Shown here: positions 54,353-62,863 of the stretch, one piece after another
How positions within the stretch are numbered: the stretch's first letter is position 1
Layout: the number at the start of each line of letters is the position of its first letter
Source: R-RK-3 sp031399085
GTDB taxonomy: Bacteria; Pseudomonadota; Alphaproteobacteria; Rhizobiales; Rhodomicrobiaceae
Assembly (NCBI GenBank): GCA_031399085.1
Contig: JANNOQ010000057.1
Span: 43,978 to 107,977, forward strand
Direction: 5' to 3'
DNA length: 64,000 bases
Position numbers and translations under genes: made by a program
Notes under the pieces: model-generated
The model's input: only the letters and a program-made list of their open reading frames with translations
Databases searched by the model: none
Told to the model about the DNA's origin: nothing

Positions 54353-56014
54353 TTATTGTGCCCTGGTAAGGACCCGGTGCAGCAGGATGAGTGGTACGAG
54401 CCCAACCGCCACGATCGTTAGCGCCGCAAGCGCCGACCGCTCGAACTGCTCCTGCGATGCGAAAGTGTAAATTTGGGTGGCGAGGGTTTCAAAGTTGAAC
54501 GGCCGTAGCAAGAGCGTGGCCGGCAGTTCTTTCATCGTATCGACAAACACCAGCAGCGCCGCCGCGCCGATGGCGGGCCGCAGCAACGGCAGGTGAACCG
54601 AAGTCAGCATCCCGAGGGGGCCGGCGCCGAGCGTGCGCGCCGCGGCATCGAGATTGGGCGAGAGCCGCTGCCACCCGGCCTCGATCGCGTTGAAAGCCAC
54701 CGCCATGAAGCGGATGACATAGGCGAGCAGCAGCGCGAAGGCCGAGCCCGACAGAAGCAGGCCGGTGCTCACGCCGAACTGATCCGTCATGAAGCGGCTG
54801 ACCGCGTTGTCCAATGCCCCAAGGGGCACGATCAGCCCAAGCGCGATGACCGTACCGGGGATTGCATAACCCAGCGCGGAGATGCGCGTAGCGTCCGAGG
54901 CAAACCGGTTGCGCGAAATTCGCAGGGCCGCTCCCAGGAGCAGCGCGAGGACCACGATCAACAGCGCCGCCGCGGCGGACAGGAACAGGCTGTTTGCCGC
55001 CGCGCTGACATAGCCGGAAAAGCCATATTGCGCGCCCTGCGCTAGCATTCCGTCGATCAGCACGCTGACGGGAATGATGAACCCGGCGGCGAACGGGATG
55101 GCGCAGGCGAGGAATGCAAGCCAGGCTTTTGCCCCGCTAAGCCGGTGCTCCGGCGCGGGGCGGTCGCTTCGCGGGCTGGCAAAGCGGCGATGACGGCGGC
55201 CATAGCGTTCGAGCACGATGAGACCGATCACGAAGATGAACAAGACCAGCGCCAATTGCGCGGCGCCCGCGAGGCTGGAGCGCTGGATCCAAGCCCCGTA
55301 AATGCTGGAGGTTAGCGTCTGCACGCCGAGATATTCGACCGCGCCGATGTCGTTCAGGCATTCCATGAGGGCGAGCGAAACGCCCGCCGCAAGCGCCGGA
55401 CGCGCCATCGGCAGCGCCACCGCGAAGAGCGCACCGGTGCCGGTTCGGCCGAGCGTGCGCGCCACGTCGAGCGCATTCACCGATTGAAGGGCAAAGCTCG
55501 CTCGCGCGGTGAGATACACATAGGGATAGAGAACGGACGACATGATCAGGATGGCCCCGCCCAGCGAGTGGATATTGGGAAACCAATAATCCTGATAGCT
55601 GGCAAAGCCGAAGGCGGCGCGGAGCGCGGTCTGCACCGGCCCGGTATAGTCGAGAAATTCGCCGTAGCAATAGGCGGTGATGTAGGTCGGCAAGGCCAGC
55701 GGCAGGATCAGCAGCCAGTCCAGCACGCCGCGCGCCGGAAAGCGGTACATCGTCACGAGCCAAGCGCTTCCCGCACCGGCCGCGAGCGTCAGCACGGCGA
55801 CGCCTGCCAGCAAAAGCAGCGTTTGCTGTACCGAATAGGGCAAAGTTGTGCTGATCAGATGCGGCCAGACGCCTGGGGCGGGGGCGAGTGCCAGCATGGC
55901 GATGCTGACAATGGGGAGCGCGATGACGAGGCTGATGACGAGCGCCAGCGCCAGCAGCAACCCGTCCGCCCCGATGCCGCGCGTGGCGCTCCACCGTCGG
56001 GTTCGCGCCGGCAT
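54353..56014 (-). CDS. Iron-type ABC transporter permease (FbpB-like)
   Basis: The 553-residue fused permease has about 12 transmembrane segments and two BPD_transp_1 domains. The EAA loops are visible near residues 185-215 (DVARTLGRTGTGALFAVALPMARPAL) and 455-485 (DAAARTLGAGPLGMLTSVHLPLLRPA). Such permeases move Fe3+ or thiamine-type cargo with a periplasmic binding protein and an ATPase. Neither partner gene is next to it; it is flanked by the TPR gene and a repeat region. It may be an orphan or part of a split system. Confidence 0.83.
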   Translation of the reverse strand: MPARTRRWSATRGIGADGLLLALALVISLVIALPIVSIAMLALAPAPGVWPHLISTTLPYSVQQTLLLLAGVAVLTLAAGAGSAWLVTMYRFPARGVLDWLLILPLALPTYITAYCYGEFLDYTGPVQTALRAAFGFASYQDYWFPNIHSLGGAILIMSSVLYPYVYLTARASFALQSVNALDVARTLGRTGTGALFAVALPMARPALAAGVSLALMECLNDIGAVEYLGVQTLTSSIYGAWIQRSSLAGAAQLALVLFIFVIGLIVLERYGRRHRRFASPRSDRPAPEHRLSGAKAWLAFLACAIPFAAGFIIPVSVLIDGMLAQGAQYGFSGYVSAAANSLFLSAAAALLIVVLALLLGAALRISRNRFASDATRISALGYAIPGTVIALGLIVPLGALDNAVSRFMTDQFGVSTGLLLSGSAFALLLAYVIRFMAVAFNAIEAGWQRLSPNLDAAARTLGAGPLGMLTSVHLPLLRPAIGAAALLVFVDTMKELPATLLLRPFNFETLATQIYTFASQEQFERSALAALTIVAVGLVPLILLHRVLTRAQ

Positions 56015-56355
56015 CAAAGGCAAGCCGCCGGGGCACGCTCTGATTTCGCCCGTCCCCTAAGAGGCTTCTGCGAAACCGCATAATCTGCGCCGTCCCGGCC
56101 GAAGAGCCGGGACCCATTTGCCTCGATACACAGCATGGCGCTTGCTGACGGGCCATTGGGTCCCGGATAGCCCTGCGGGCTTCCGGGACGACTCATGGAG
56201 AAACCTCGTTTCGCAGAGGTCTCCATGGGAAGAGGTCGGTTTGCAAAGCATTCCGGGTGAGATAACGCCTCATTGATACGGCACAACCCCTCACCCCCAA
56301 CCTCTCCGAGTGGGAGAAGGAGTTCGGCTGCGGCTTTAGGCGGCGCCATCATCCT
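56015..56355. other. Repeat-filled gap between glyQ and the permease gene
   Basis: The 341 bases hold the palindromic repeat at 56090-56192 and a second short repeat-like element near 56286-56330 (CCCCTCACCCCCAACCTCTCC...GGGAGAAGGAG), of a type common in proteobacterial genomes. No gene was seen. In many relatives glyS would lie here. Confidence 0.5.
56090..56192. repeat. Palindromic dispersed repeat, CGTCCCGG copy
   Basis: It begins CGTCCCGGCCGAAGAGCCGG and ends CTTCCGGGACGAC, with an inner CCCGGATAGCCCTGCGGGCTTCCGGG hairpin. Same family as 7851, 28711 and 36753; the CCCATTTGCCT tract after the first hairpin is shared with 28711. Confidence 0.72.
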
Positions 56356-57411
56356 TCAACGCGCTCCGCCGCCATCCGTCTGAAGCCACGCGGCGCAGCA
56401 CGCCTTGGCCAGATCGCGGACTCGTAAAATGTAGCTCTGGCGTTCCGTCACCGAGATCACCCCGCGCGCATCCAGCAGGTTGAAAATGTGCGAGGCCTTG
56501 ATGCACTGGTCATAGGCCGGCAGCGCCATCCGGTGCCGCTTGTCGTTGCCGCCGGGATCGGGCGCGCCGGCGTCGAGCAGCGCCTGGCACTCCTTCTCCG
56601 CATCGCGGAAGCGCTGCAGCAGCATCTCGGTATCGGCGAACTCGAAATTGTGCCGCGAAAATTCCTGCTCGGCTTGCAGGAAGACATCGCCGTAAAGCAC
56701 CTTTTTATCGTCCTCGCGCCCGTTGAAATTCAGGTCGTAAACGCGGTCGACGCCCTGGCAATACATGGCGAGGCGTTCCAGCCCATAAGTCAGCTCGCCC
56801 GCGACAGGATCGCAATCGAAGCCGCCGACCTGCTGAAAATAGGTGAATTGCGAAACTTCCATCCCGTCGCACCAGACCTCCCAGCCCAGCCCCCAAGCGC
56901 CGAGCGTCGGGCTTTCCCAATCGTCCTCGACGAAGCGGATGTCGTGCAGGTCCGGGTCGATGCCGATTTTGTAAAGGCTTTGCAAATAAAGGTCCTGAAT
57001 ATCGAGCGGCGAGGGCTTCAGGATCACCTGGAACTGGTAGTAGTGCTGCAGCCGGTTGGGATTCTCGCCATAACGGCCGTCTTTTGGACGGCGCGAGGGT
57101 TGCACATAGGCGGCGCGCCAGGGTTTGGGCCCGAGCGAGCGCAAGGTCGTCGCCGGGTGGAAGGTGCCTGCGCCGACCTCCATGTCGTAGGGCTGTAGGA
57201 TCACGCAGCCCTGCTCGGCCCAATAATGCTGAAACGTAAGGATGAGATCTTGGAAGGATTTGTCGGGGCGCAATACGGCGCCACCTGCTGACGCAACGTC
57301 GTGCGGCTGAGGCATCGCCGCCGGCTGTGCCACCGTTTTTTTCTTTTGCGGAGCGGATTTTGCCGCTTGCCGCGCCTTACTGGCGGCAGCTTGGGATTTC
57401 GCTGAGTTCAT
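56356..57411 (-). CDS. glyQ: Glycyl-tRNA synthetase alpha subunit
   Basis: The 351-residue catalytic alpha subunit of the bacterial alpha2-beta2 glycine--tRNA ligase has the core from residue 50: SFQDLILTFQHYWAEQGC, PYDMEVGAGTFHPAT, then the class II motifs around QPSRRPKDGRYGENPNR. An Ala/Lys-rich extension of about 48 residues precedes it and is unusual for GlyQ, which is normally near 300 residues; ATG at codon 33 is an alternative start. The beta-subunit gene glyS normally follows, but here repeat DNA and an unrelated permease gene do. Confidence 0.93.
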   Translation of the reverse strand: MNSAKSQAAASKARQAAKSAPQKKKTVAQPAAMPQPHDVASAGGAVLRPDKSFQDLILTFQHYWAEQGCVILQPYDMEVGAGTFHPATTLRSLGPKPWRAAYVQPSRRPKDGRYGENPNRLQHYYQFQVILKPSPLDIQDLYLQSLYKIGIDPDLHDIRFVEDDWESPTLGAWGLGWEVWCDGMEVSQFTYFQQVGGFDCDPVAGELTYGLERLAMYCQGVDRVYDLNFNGREDDKKVLYGDVFLQAEQEFSRHNFEFADTEMLLQRFRDAEKECQALLDAGAPDPGGNDKRHRMALPAYDQCIKASHIFNLLDARGVISVTERQSYILRVRDLAKACCAAWLQTDGGGAR

Positions 57412-57562
57412 GAAAATGGCCGCGCCTTAACTGAGAGCGAACCCTAAGACGGGTCGCGCGCAAGGGTCAAGGGCCACGACCAGCTCCGCCTGATTCCCCG
57501 CACAGACGCAGACTATTCGTCAACGGGATGATATCACCCTGTGGCAGAGTCCATCCGCAGGT

Positions 57563-57697
57563 TTAGCGCGCGGCTTTGCGGGTGCGCTGCGTGCGGCGCC
57601 CGTCGTTTTCGACGCGGGCGACTTCCTGCTTGACCCAACGAGCGGCAAGCACCAGCGCGGCACTTGTCACGGCGGCGATTAACAATTCAAACATCAT
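57563..57697 (-). CDS. Small single-TM basic protein, 44 residues
   Basis: The frame starts with two Met codons, MMFELLIAAVTSAALVLAARW, giving one hydrophobic helix of about 18 residues, followed by a strongly charged tail rich in Arg and Lys. GAGG lies 6 bases before the first ATG, a good ribosome binding site. It lies between sppA and glyQ on their strand, a position where relatives also tend to have a small gene. It may be an inner-membrane microprotein. Family unknown. Confidence 0.6.
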   Translation of the reverse strand: MMFELLIAAVTSAALVLAARWVKQEVARVENDGRRTQRTRKAAR

Positions 57698-57736
57698 GAA
57701 ATACCTCACAGACACTGTACACATAGGAAGGCCAAG

Positions 57737-58600
57737 CTAAAAACCAAACCTTGCCCAGATCGCTCTCGCCTCAATCGCCGAAAGAGCGTCGTCAGCAAGG
57801 CTGATCGCCCCACGTCCCGCAAAGGACGCATCTAAGGCCGACATAACGCTCGCGCCGCGACGACGGAACAGGCCGCGTTCGGTGGAAACCGGCCGGAGCC
57901 GGACCTTGTCGCCAAACAGCTCGCGCATCTTCGTCCTGACATCCATGATTCCATCAATCAGACCAAGCTCAAGCGCTTGCCGCCCGCTCCAGAATTCGCC
58001 GGTGAACAATTGTCCGTCGGCCGCCTCGATGCGTTTCCCGCGCCGGTCGCGGACAAGCGCGATGAAATCATCATGGATGCTGGCTTGGATCGTCTTCAGG
58101 CGGGCAATATCGTCGGGATTTTCCGGTTGGAAGCTGTCAAGCGTCAATTTGCGTTCGCCCGCCGTATGGACGCGCCGCTCGACGCCAATCTTGTCGATCA
58201 GCCCGACAAAGCCGAAGCTTGCGAAAATCACTCCGATCGAGCCGATAATGGAGGAGCTGTCGGCGTATATTTCATCGCCCGCGCAGAGCAGCATATAGCC
58301 GCCCGATGCCGCCACATCCTCGGCGAACATGTAGACGCGCACGTTTTTTTCCCGGGCGAGATCGCGGATACGCTGGAAAATCAGACGAGACTGGACCGCC
58401 GATCCACCGGGCGAATTCACTTGGATGGCGACCGCATCTTCGGCGAGGGAAAAGGCGCGTTCAAGCGCGGGCGCGACGCTGGCGATTGATAGGCCCTGGC
58501 GCAGCGGGGTTGCCGCGCCGATCACGCCTGTCAGCCGCACCACCGGCACGACCGGCGCACTATTGATAAGTCGGCTGATGGTTTTTATAGGGTTCATCAT
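57737..58600 (-). CDS. S49 family signal peptide peptidase (SppA-like)
   Basis: The 287-residue S49 peptidase has the nucleophile Ser in AEDVAASGGYMLL and the general-base Lys in GERKLTLDSF, the dyad of short SppA proteins. The S49 domain covers most of the length, and the N-terminal region is only weakly hydrophobic, so the anchoring is unclear. It degrades cleaved signal peptides or short membrane peptides. ATG 58600 was used; the frame stays open for 93 bases upstream without conservation. Neighbours are the methyltransferase and glyQ, a common Rhizobiales order. Confidence 0.85.
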   Translation of the reverse strand: MMNPIKTISRLINSAPVVPVVRLTGVIGAATPLRQGLSIASVAPALERAFSLAEDAVAIQVNSPGGSAVQSRLIFQRIRDLAREKNVRVYMFAEDVAASGGYMLLCAGDEIYADSSSIIGSIGVIFASFGFVGLIDKIGVERRVHTAGERKLTLDSFQPENPDDIARLKTIQASIHDDFIALVRDRRGKRIEAADGQLFTGEFWSGRQALELGLIDGIMDVRTKMRELFGDKVRLRPVSTERGLFRRRGASVMSALDASFAGRGAISLADDALSAIEARAIWARFGF

Positions 58601-58734
58601 GGGATTGTGATCAAGATCCGAAGCGAGGATGCAGGCGAATTGTGAATGAAGGCTTGCATTTACCAGAAAATCATCACTCGCGAGGGCGGACAATTTGCGG
58701 AAAAGTTTCGCCCCTGCGCCGTAGATTGGAAATG

Positions 58735-59529
58735 CTATTTGCGCGGTCCGAGTTCAAGGCGTGCACCATGACGCAGCACTGCCTCGGCCTCGCGGGTAAA
58801 ACCAGTCCCGGACTCATGCAGCACCAAGCCGCGCGTCAAGCGCATCGGCGCGCGGCTGCCCTTTCGGCCTTGGATCAGGATACGGGTGGCCAACTCATCC
58901 GGGCGAGGAAAGAGCGGAAACACCGTCAGTCCGCCAAACCGACCTCGGCAGTGCGCGAGCAGCTGAGGCAACGCATCGGCGCGATGTACGATCGTAAGCG
59001 TGCCTTTCGGTTTTACCAGAGCCGCGAGGCTCTTGATCCACCGCTCCAACTCGCCCGTAGCAAGAGCATGCGCGCGGCGCAAACTCGGATCACGCGGCAA
59101 TCGTGCTTCGTTTGCATTGAGAAAGGGCGGGTTGGCGACGGCGTGGTCAAAACTGTCGGGCGGAACGCCAGCCGAAAATAAGCGGCTTGGCGGCGCGGTC
59201 ATATCGCCGCAGATGAAAGTCGCGTGCGCCTGTAGATCGTTCGCGGCGGCGTTGCTCTGAGCGAGAGCGCATAGATCGGGATCGATTTCTACGCCCACGA
59301 CCCGCGAACCGACAATCCGCCTGGCAAGCGCCAACGCGACGATGCCGCTGCCAGCGCCCGCATCGAGTATGATTTCGCCCGGGTTGGCCGGACAGGCCGC
59401 CGCCAAAAACACGGCGTCGATACCAGCTCTCGAGCCGTGCCGCATTTGCGCAATGGTAAGCCGCCCGCCGAGGAAAGCGTCCTCGGTGGTGGCCAGTGGG
59501 GACGCAGGATCGTCGGTATCAGTCGCCAT
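58735..59529 (-). CDS. tRNA(Val)-type adenine-N6 methyltransferase (TrmN6-like)
   Basis: The 264-residue SAM-dependent methyltransferase has a SAM motif I, LDAGAGSGIVALALA, and the N6-adenine motif NPPF in VANPPFLNANEA. It resembles TrmN6/YfiC, which methylates A37 of tRNA-Val. A rRNA or protein target is possible for diverged members. ATG 59529 overlaps the DUF2007 gene by 11 bases, so translation is coupled. The genome region also has a tRNA-Val gene far upstream, without a functional link. Confidence 0.83.
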   Translation of the reverse strand: MATDTDDPASPLATTEDAFLGGRLTIAQMRHGSRAGIDAVFLAAACPANPGEIILDAGAGSGIVALALARRIVGSRVVGVEIDPDLCALAQSNAAANDLQAHATFICGDMTAPPSRLFSAGVPPDSFDHAVANPPFLNANEARLPRDPSLRRAHALATGELERWIKSLAALVKPKGTLTIVHRADALPQLLAHCRGRFGGLTVFPLFPRPDELATRILIQGRKGSRAPMRLTRGLVLHESGTGFTREAEAVLRHGARLELGPRK

Positions 59530-59746
59530 CCGCTTGCGGCAATTCGATATTGGCCGCACCTACGATCTCTCGCGCTTCCAAATAATCCTCGTCGGCCACG
59601 AGCATCCGCCGTGGCAGCACGCCGATTGAACCGTCCATGATGCTCATATGCAGATCCGCCAGTTCGTGCGGGATGTCTGCATCCTTAAGCAATGCATCAA
59701 TGTAAGACAGCAGCACCGGATCGTTGCTCCGTATCAGCTCTTTCAT
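59519..59746 (-). CDS. DUF2007 domain protein
   Basis: The 75-residue protein matches the small DUF2007 family: ELIRSNDPVLLSYIDALLKDADI at the start and PRRMLVADEDYLEAREIV near the end. The family has a ferredoxin-like fold and resembles PII-signalling-type domains, but its role is unproven. GGAGA precedes the ATG. The end overlaps the methyltransferase start by 11 bases, so the two form a unit. Confidence 0.85.
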   Translation of the reverse strand: MKELIRSNDPVLLSYIDALLKDADIPHELADLHMSIMDGSIGVLPRRMLVADEDYLEAREIVGAANIELPQADGD

Positions 59747-59813
59747 GGTTTCTCCGGCAAATGGTGAGACGGAACGCGCGGTCCGCCGCGACGTTCCATC
59801 TCATTGAAGAGCA

Positions 59814-59880
59814 TCGTCCCGGCCCCGAAGTCTAAGTTTGTAATCGCAATGCACGCCGCCCGGAAGACCCGATGATCAGA
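59814..59880. repeat. Partial CGTCCCGG repeat copy upstream of polyprenyl synthase
   Basis: The segment starts ATCGTCCCGGCCCCGAAG and later has GCCCGGAAGACC. It shares the left end of the GTCGTCCCGG family, but the right end is imperfect, so it is taken as a truncated copy. It lies in the 226-base gap between the DUF2007 gene and the synthase gene. Confidence 0.4.
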
Positions 59881-59972
59881 TCGTCGCAAGGGCAAGATGC
59901 GCGCTTGACCCGGGCTCGGCCCGTGGGGCTAATACTGCGGCGTACAAAAAGCGTTCCATCAAGGAGGCGCAA

Positions 59973-60989
59973 TTGGGTGTGGTCGTCACGTTAGATGAGC
60001 AGCGCGAGCCGCTCGACAAACTAAAGCCGCTCATGGCTTTGGTGGGCGACGATATGGCGCTCGTCAATCGTATCATTCTCGAAAAAGCGCGCTCCGATGT
60101 GGACTTGATCCCCGAACTCGCCCGGCATCTCATCGATTCCGGTGGTAAGCGGATGCGCCCGATGCTGACGATCGCCACGGCAAAGCTGTGCGGCTATCAA
60201 GGTTCGGGGCATGTCAAGCTCGCCTCAAGTGTGGAATTCATGCACACGGCCACGCTGCTGCACGACGATGTCGTGGACGAAAGCGATTTGCGGCGCGGGA
60301 AGGTTGCGGCGCGGCTGCTTTGGGGCAATGAGGCGAGCGTGCTGGTCGGTGATTTTCTGCTCGGCCAGGCTTTCAAGATGATGGTTGAAGTTGGCTCGAT
60401 GGGCGCTCTGCGGGTGCTCTCCAACGCCGCCGTGGTGATCGCGGAAGGCGAAGTTCTTCAGCTTTCAGTGTCGAAGAATACGGCGACGACCGAAGATGAA
60501 TATATGACGGTCATCACATCCAAAACCGCGGCGCTGTTCTCGGCGGCGGCAGAGGTTGGCGGCATTATCGCCGAACGCTCGAACGAGGAGCAGGCGGCGC
60601 TGCGCTCCTATGGCAAGAATCTGGGACTGGCCTTCCAGCTCGTCGATGACGCGCTCGATTATTCCGGCGAGCAGGCCAAGCTCGGCAAGAGCGTCGGCGA
60701 CGATTTCCGTGAAGGCAAGATTACGCTTCCCGTCGTGCTTTCCTTCCGGCGCGGCAGCGAGGATGAACGCGCCTTCTGGCGGCGCACCTTGCAGGATGAC
60801 GAACCGGGCGAGGGCGATTTGGAACAGGCCATCGCGTATGTGCGACGGTCCGGAGCGATCGACGACACGATCAAGCGCGCCCGCCATTACGGGGCGATGG
60901 CCTGCGACGCGCTGGCTATTTTCCCCGATAGCCGTGAGAAATCGGCGCTGCTCGACGCGGTCGAGTTCTGCATTAGCCGGCTGCATTAA
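59973..60989 (+). CDS. ispB: Polyprenyl diphosphate synthase (octaprenyl type, IspB-like)
   Basis: The 338-residue all-trans polyprenyl synthase has both Asp motifs: HDDVVDESD-x-RRG near residue 91 and LVDDALDYSG near residue 223. It builds the isoprenoid side chain of ubiquinone. The start codon is TTG, set by AAGGAGG directly upstream; no ATG fits. The chain length cannot be read reliably from the sequence. It is divergent from the DUF2007 unit, in a Rhizobiales-type order. Confidence 0.9.
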   Translation: MGVVVTLDEQREPLDKLKPLMALVGDDMALVNRIILEKARSDVDLIPELARHLIDSGGKRMRPMLTIATAKLCGYQGSGHVKLASSVEFMHTATLLHDDVVDESDLRRGKVAARLLWGNEASVLVGDFLLGQAFKMMVEVGSMGALRVLSNAAVVIAEGEVLQLSVSKNTATTEDEYMTVITSKTAALFSAAAEVGGIIAERSNEEQAALRSYGKNLGLAFQLVDDALDYSGEQAKLGKSVGDDFREGKITLPVVLSFRRGSEDERAFWRRTLQDDEPGEGDLEQAIAYVRRSGAIDDTIKRARHYGAMACDALAIFPDSREKSALLDAVEFCISRLH

Positions 60990-60990
60990 A

Positions 60991-61018
60991 AAACAGCCAA
61001 GCGAAAGCTTGGCTGTTT
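60991..61018. terminator. Bidirectional Rho-independent terminator between ispB and porin gene
   Basis: A perfect 12-base stem, AAACAGCCAAGC / GCTTGGCTGTTT, has a GAAA loop. Reading on the minus strand a run of six T follows, so it is strongest for the porin gene; it can also end ispB transcripts. Confidence 0.88.
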
Positions 61019-61049
61019 GAGTCTGACAGAGGAAGATGATCGATGCTTC

Positions 61050-61850
61050 TTATTTGCTGGCTTCAAGAGCGTGATAGCCGTCGTAAAGCTTGTAGCTCGC
61101 GCCAACTTTGATGGCATCGAACTTCAGGTCGACTTCGCTCGAAAGATAATCGCCGAGCGAGTGATCTTCTTCGCCGAGATCGACATGCGAATATTCGATG
61201 CGGGCGCTGAAGCGATTGGTGAAGGCATGTTCGATGCCGACGCCTGCGGTCCAGCCGACGTGGGTTTCTTCACCGCTGAGGAGGTTGATGCCGAAGATGC
61301 TGATGTCCGTTTGGACTTCACCCCAGGCGACGCCGCCAAAGCCGTAAAACAGCGTCTTGCCGGAGGCATAGCCTAACCGGCCAACCGCCGTGGCGTACCA
61401 ATCCAAAGCGCGCTCGCATTTGAAGAGGACGACGCACGTATCCGACCCGTCCATGTCGGTGCCGTTGATGCCGAATTCGACACCATAAACCAGGCCGCCG
61501 TCGCGCTGAACGTTGTAGCCGAGATGAACGCCATAAATCGCGCCGTTCACATCGTAATCGGAGCTGAAAAGCGCCGAAAGGAAGTCGCCGAAGCCACCGT
61601 CTTCGTAGACTTCCCGAGACAATTCCACCATAGGCTCGTCGTAGCGGTCATATTCGTCGAAGCTGAGGCTGCCAGTGGTGTCACCCACGCCGAAGCCAAC
61701 AGAACCGCCAATATACAGACCTGACCAGGTGAACGGCGACTCATACACCGGGGCGTCCTTCATGGACCCCTTGCCGTAAATATCAGCCGCATAAGCCGTC
61801 GTGCTCATGCCTGCGATTGCTGCAAGAGCAGCGATGATTGCTTTGCGCAT
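61050..61850 (-). CDS. Outer-membrane beta-barrel protein (Omp25/Omp31-like porin family)
   Basis: The 266 residues have a signal peptide (MRKAIIAALAAIAGMSTTAYA) and an eight-strand-type barrel with the WSGLYIGGSVGFG strand near residue 43 and alternating aromatic strands to the end. The last residues are HALEASK, so the usual C-terminal aromatic is missing. It resembles small Rhizobiales surface porins. GAGGG precedes ATG 61850. A long AT-rich leader and its own terminator suggest a strongly expressed single gene. Confidence 0.85.
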   Translation of the reverse strand: MRKAIIAALAAIAGMSTTAYAADIYGKGSMKDAPVYESPFTWSGLYIGGSVGFGVGDTTGSLSFDEYDRYDEPMVELSREVYEDGGFGDFLSALFSSDYDVNGAIYGVHLGYNVQRDGGLVYGVEFGINGTDMDGSDTCVVLFKCERALDWYATAVGRLGYASGKTLFYGFGGVAWGEVQTDISIFGINLLSGEETHVGWTAGVGIEHAFTNRFSARIEYSHVDLGEEDHSLGDYLSSEVDLKFDAIKVGASYKLYDGYHALEASK

Positions 61851-62297
61851 TTGTTTTCCCTCAAAAGTGCCCCAAAAACGCATACGCAACACATACTTGC
61901 CGCAAGTAATACGCGACGCCGAAGAGGCGCTTAGCGCCGCTACAAGCCAAAGAGTTATGGTGATTCGACAAAAGCTATTCGCGGTTTTTCAACTCTGAAT
62001 AGACAAAGCTATGCAATGTGGCGGCAGCGCACCAGTAATACATCAATAAGTCGAATTATACTTTAATTTACAACCTATGCGAGAATCTAGGTTGTTTTCT
62101 TATTCTGGCCCACAGTCCTCTCGGACGGCCCTGGCGACCAACTCGCCCTCCCACTCATCCTGCCACGTCAAGTTTTCAGCTGTGGCGCCGAACATCATGG
62201 CGCACAAACAAAAATGCCCCCTCCAGAAATGGAGAGGGCGTGAATATCGTCATCTGGACTCGCGAGACTACCGCCCCGCGCGTCGCGTTTGATCAGC
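61851..62297. other. Intergenic region with the porin promoter area and the HU terminator
   Basis: The 447 bases separate the porin gene from the HU gene on the same strand. The part at 61950-62100 is AT-rich and suits a promoter. A hairpin at 62216-62239 is listed separately. No gene was found. Confidence 0.4.
62211..62239 (-). terminator. Rho-independent terminator downstream of the HU gene
   Basis: On the minus strand GCCCTCTCC and GGAGGGGGC form a stem with an ATTTCT loop, followed by ATTTTTG. It lies about 60 bases after the HU stop. Confidence 0.75.
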
Positions 62298-62573
62298 TCA
62301 GCCGTTCAAGGCTTCTTTTAAACCCTTGGCCGGTGCAAATTTTGCAACCTTGCTGGCCGGGACATTGACAGTCTCTCCAGTACGCGGATTGCGGGCGGTG
62401 GTGGCCTTCCGGTCGGCGACTTTGAAATTTCCAAAACCGGGTAGGCGCACTTCGTTGCCTTCCAGCAATGCCGATTGAATATGCTTGATCACAGACTCAA
62501 CCGCTGCAGCCGCTTTGTCTTTGGCGATCTGCGTGTCCTCGGCCACAGCCGCGACCAAATCCGTCTTATTCAT
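62298..62573 (-). CDS. hup: HU family DNA-binding protein
   Basis: The 91-residue protein has the HU/IHF fold: an N-terminal helical dimer part (MNKTDLVAAVAE), LPGFGNF, and the arm ARNPRTGETVNVPASKVAKFAPAKG. It compacts DNA as a dimer. The standard length and the RNPRTG arm support HU rather than IHF. AAGGG precedes the ATG. It is the usual neighbour downstream of lon, which lies 290 bases further on the same strand. Confidence 0.95.
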   Translation of the reverse strand: MNKTDLVAAVAEDTQIAKDKAAAAVESVIKHIQSALLEGNEVRLPGFGNFKVADRKATTARNPRTGETVNVPASKVAKFAPAKGLKEALNG

Positions 62574-62830
62574 GGTTATCCCTTTTCTTCATTCTCCATA
62601 GCATTTCCTACGCCACCCCGAGCGGCATTATCCGCCGTCTCGCAAAGGCTGCCCCGCGCTAAGCCGGGTGGCGCTTGCCGCCATCAAGCCAGGGCTTTCG
62701 AGCGGCATTGTCCGTAAAGGCCGACGGCCGATGCGGACAGCGCATTACCTTACTCAGATATCTGGACATTTGAAGAAGATATTTTCCACCGCCAACACGC
62801 AAAAGCGAAGCGGAGTAACAAAAAACGGCA

Positions 62831-62858
62831 AAGGCGGCTACGATTGCGCAGCCGCCTT
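62831..62858 (-). terminator. Rho-independent terminator of lon
   Basis: AAGGCGGCT and AGCCGCCTT form a 9-base stem, followed on the minus strand by TGCCGTTTTTTG. It starts directly after the lon stop codon. Confidence 0.85.
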
Positions 62859-62863
62859 CGGGT

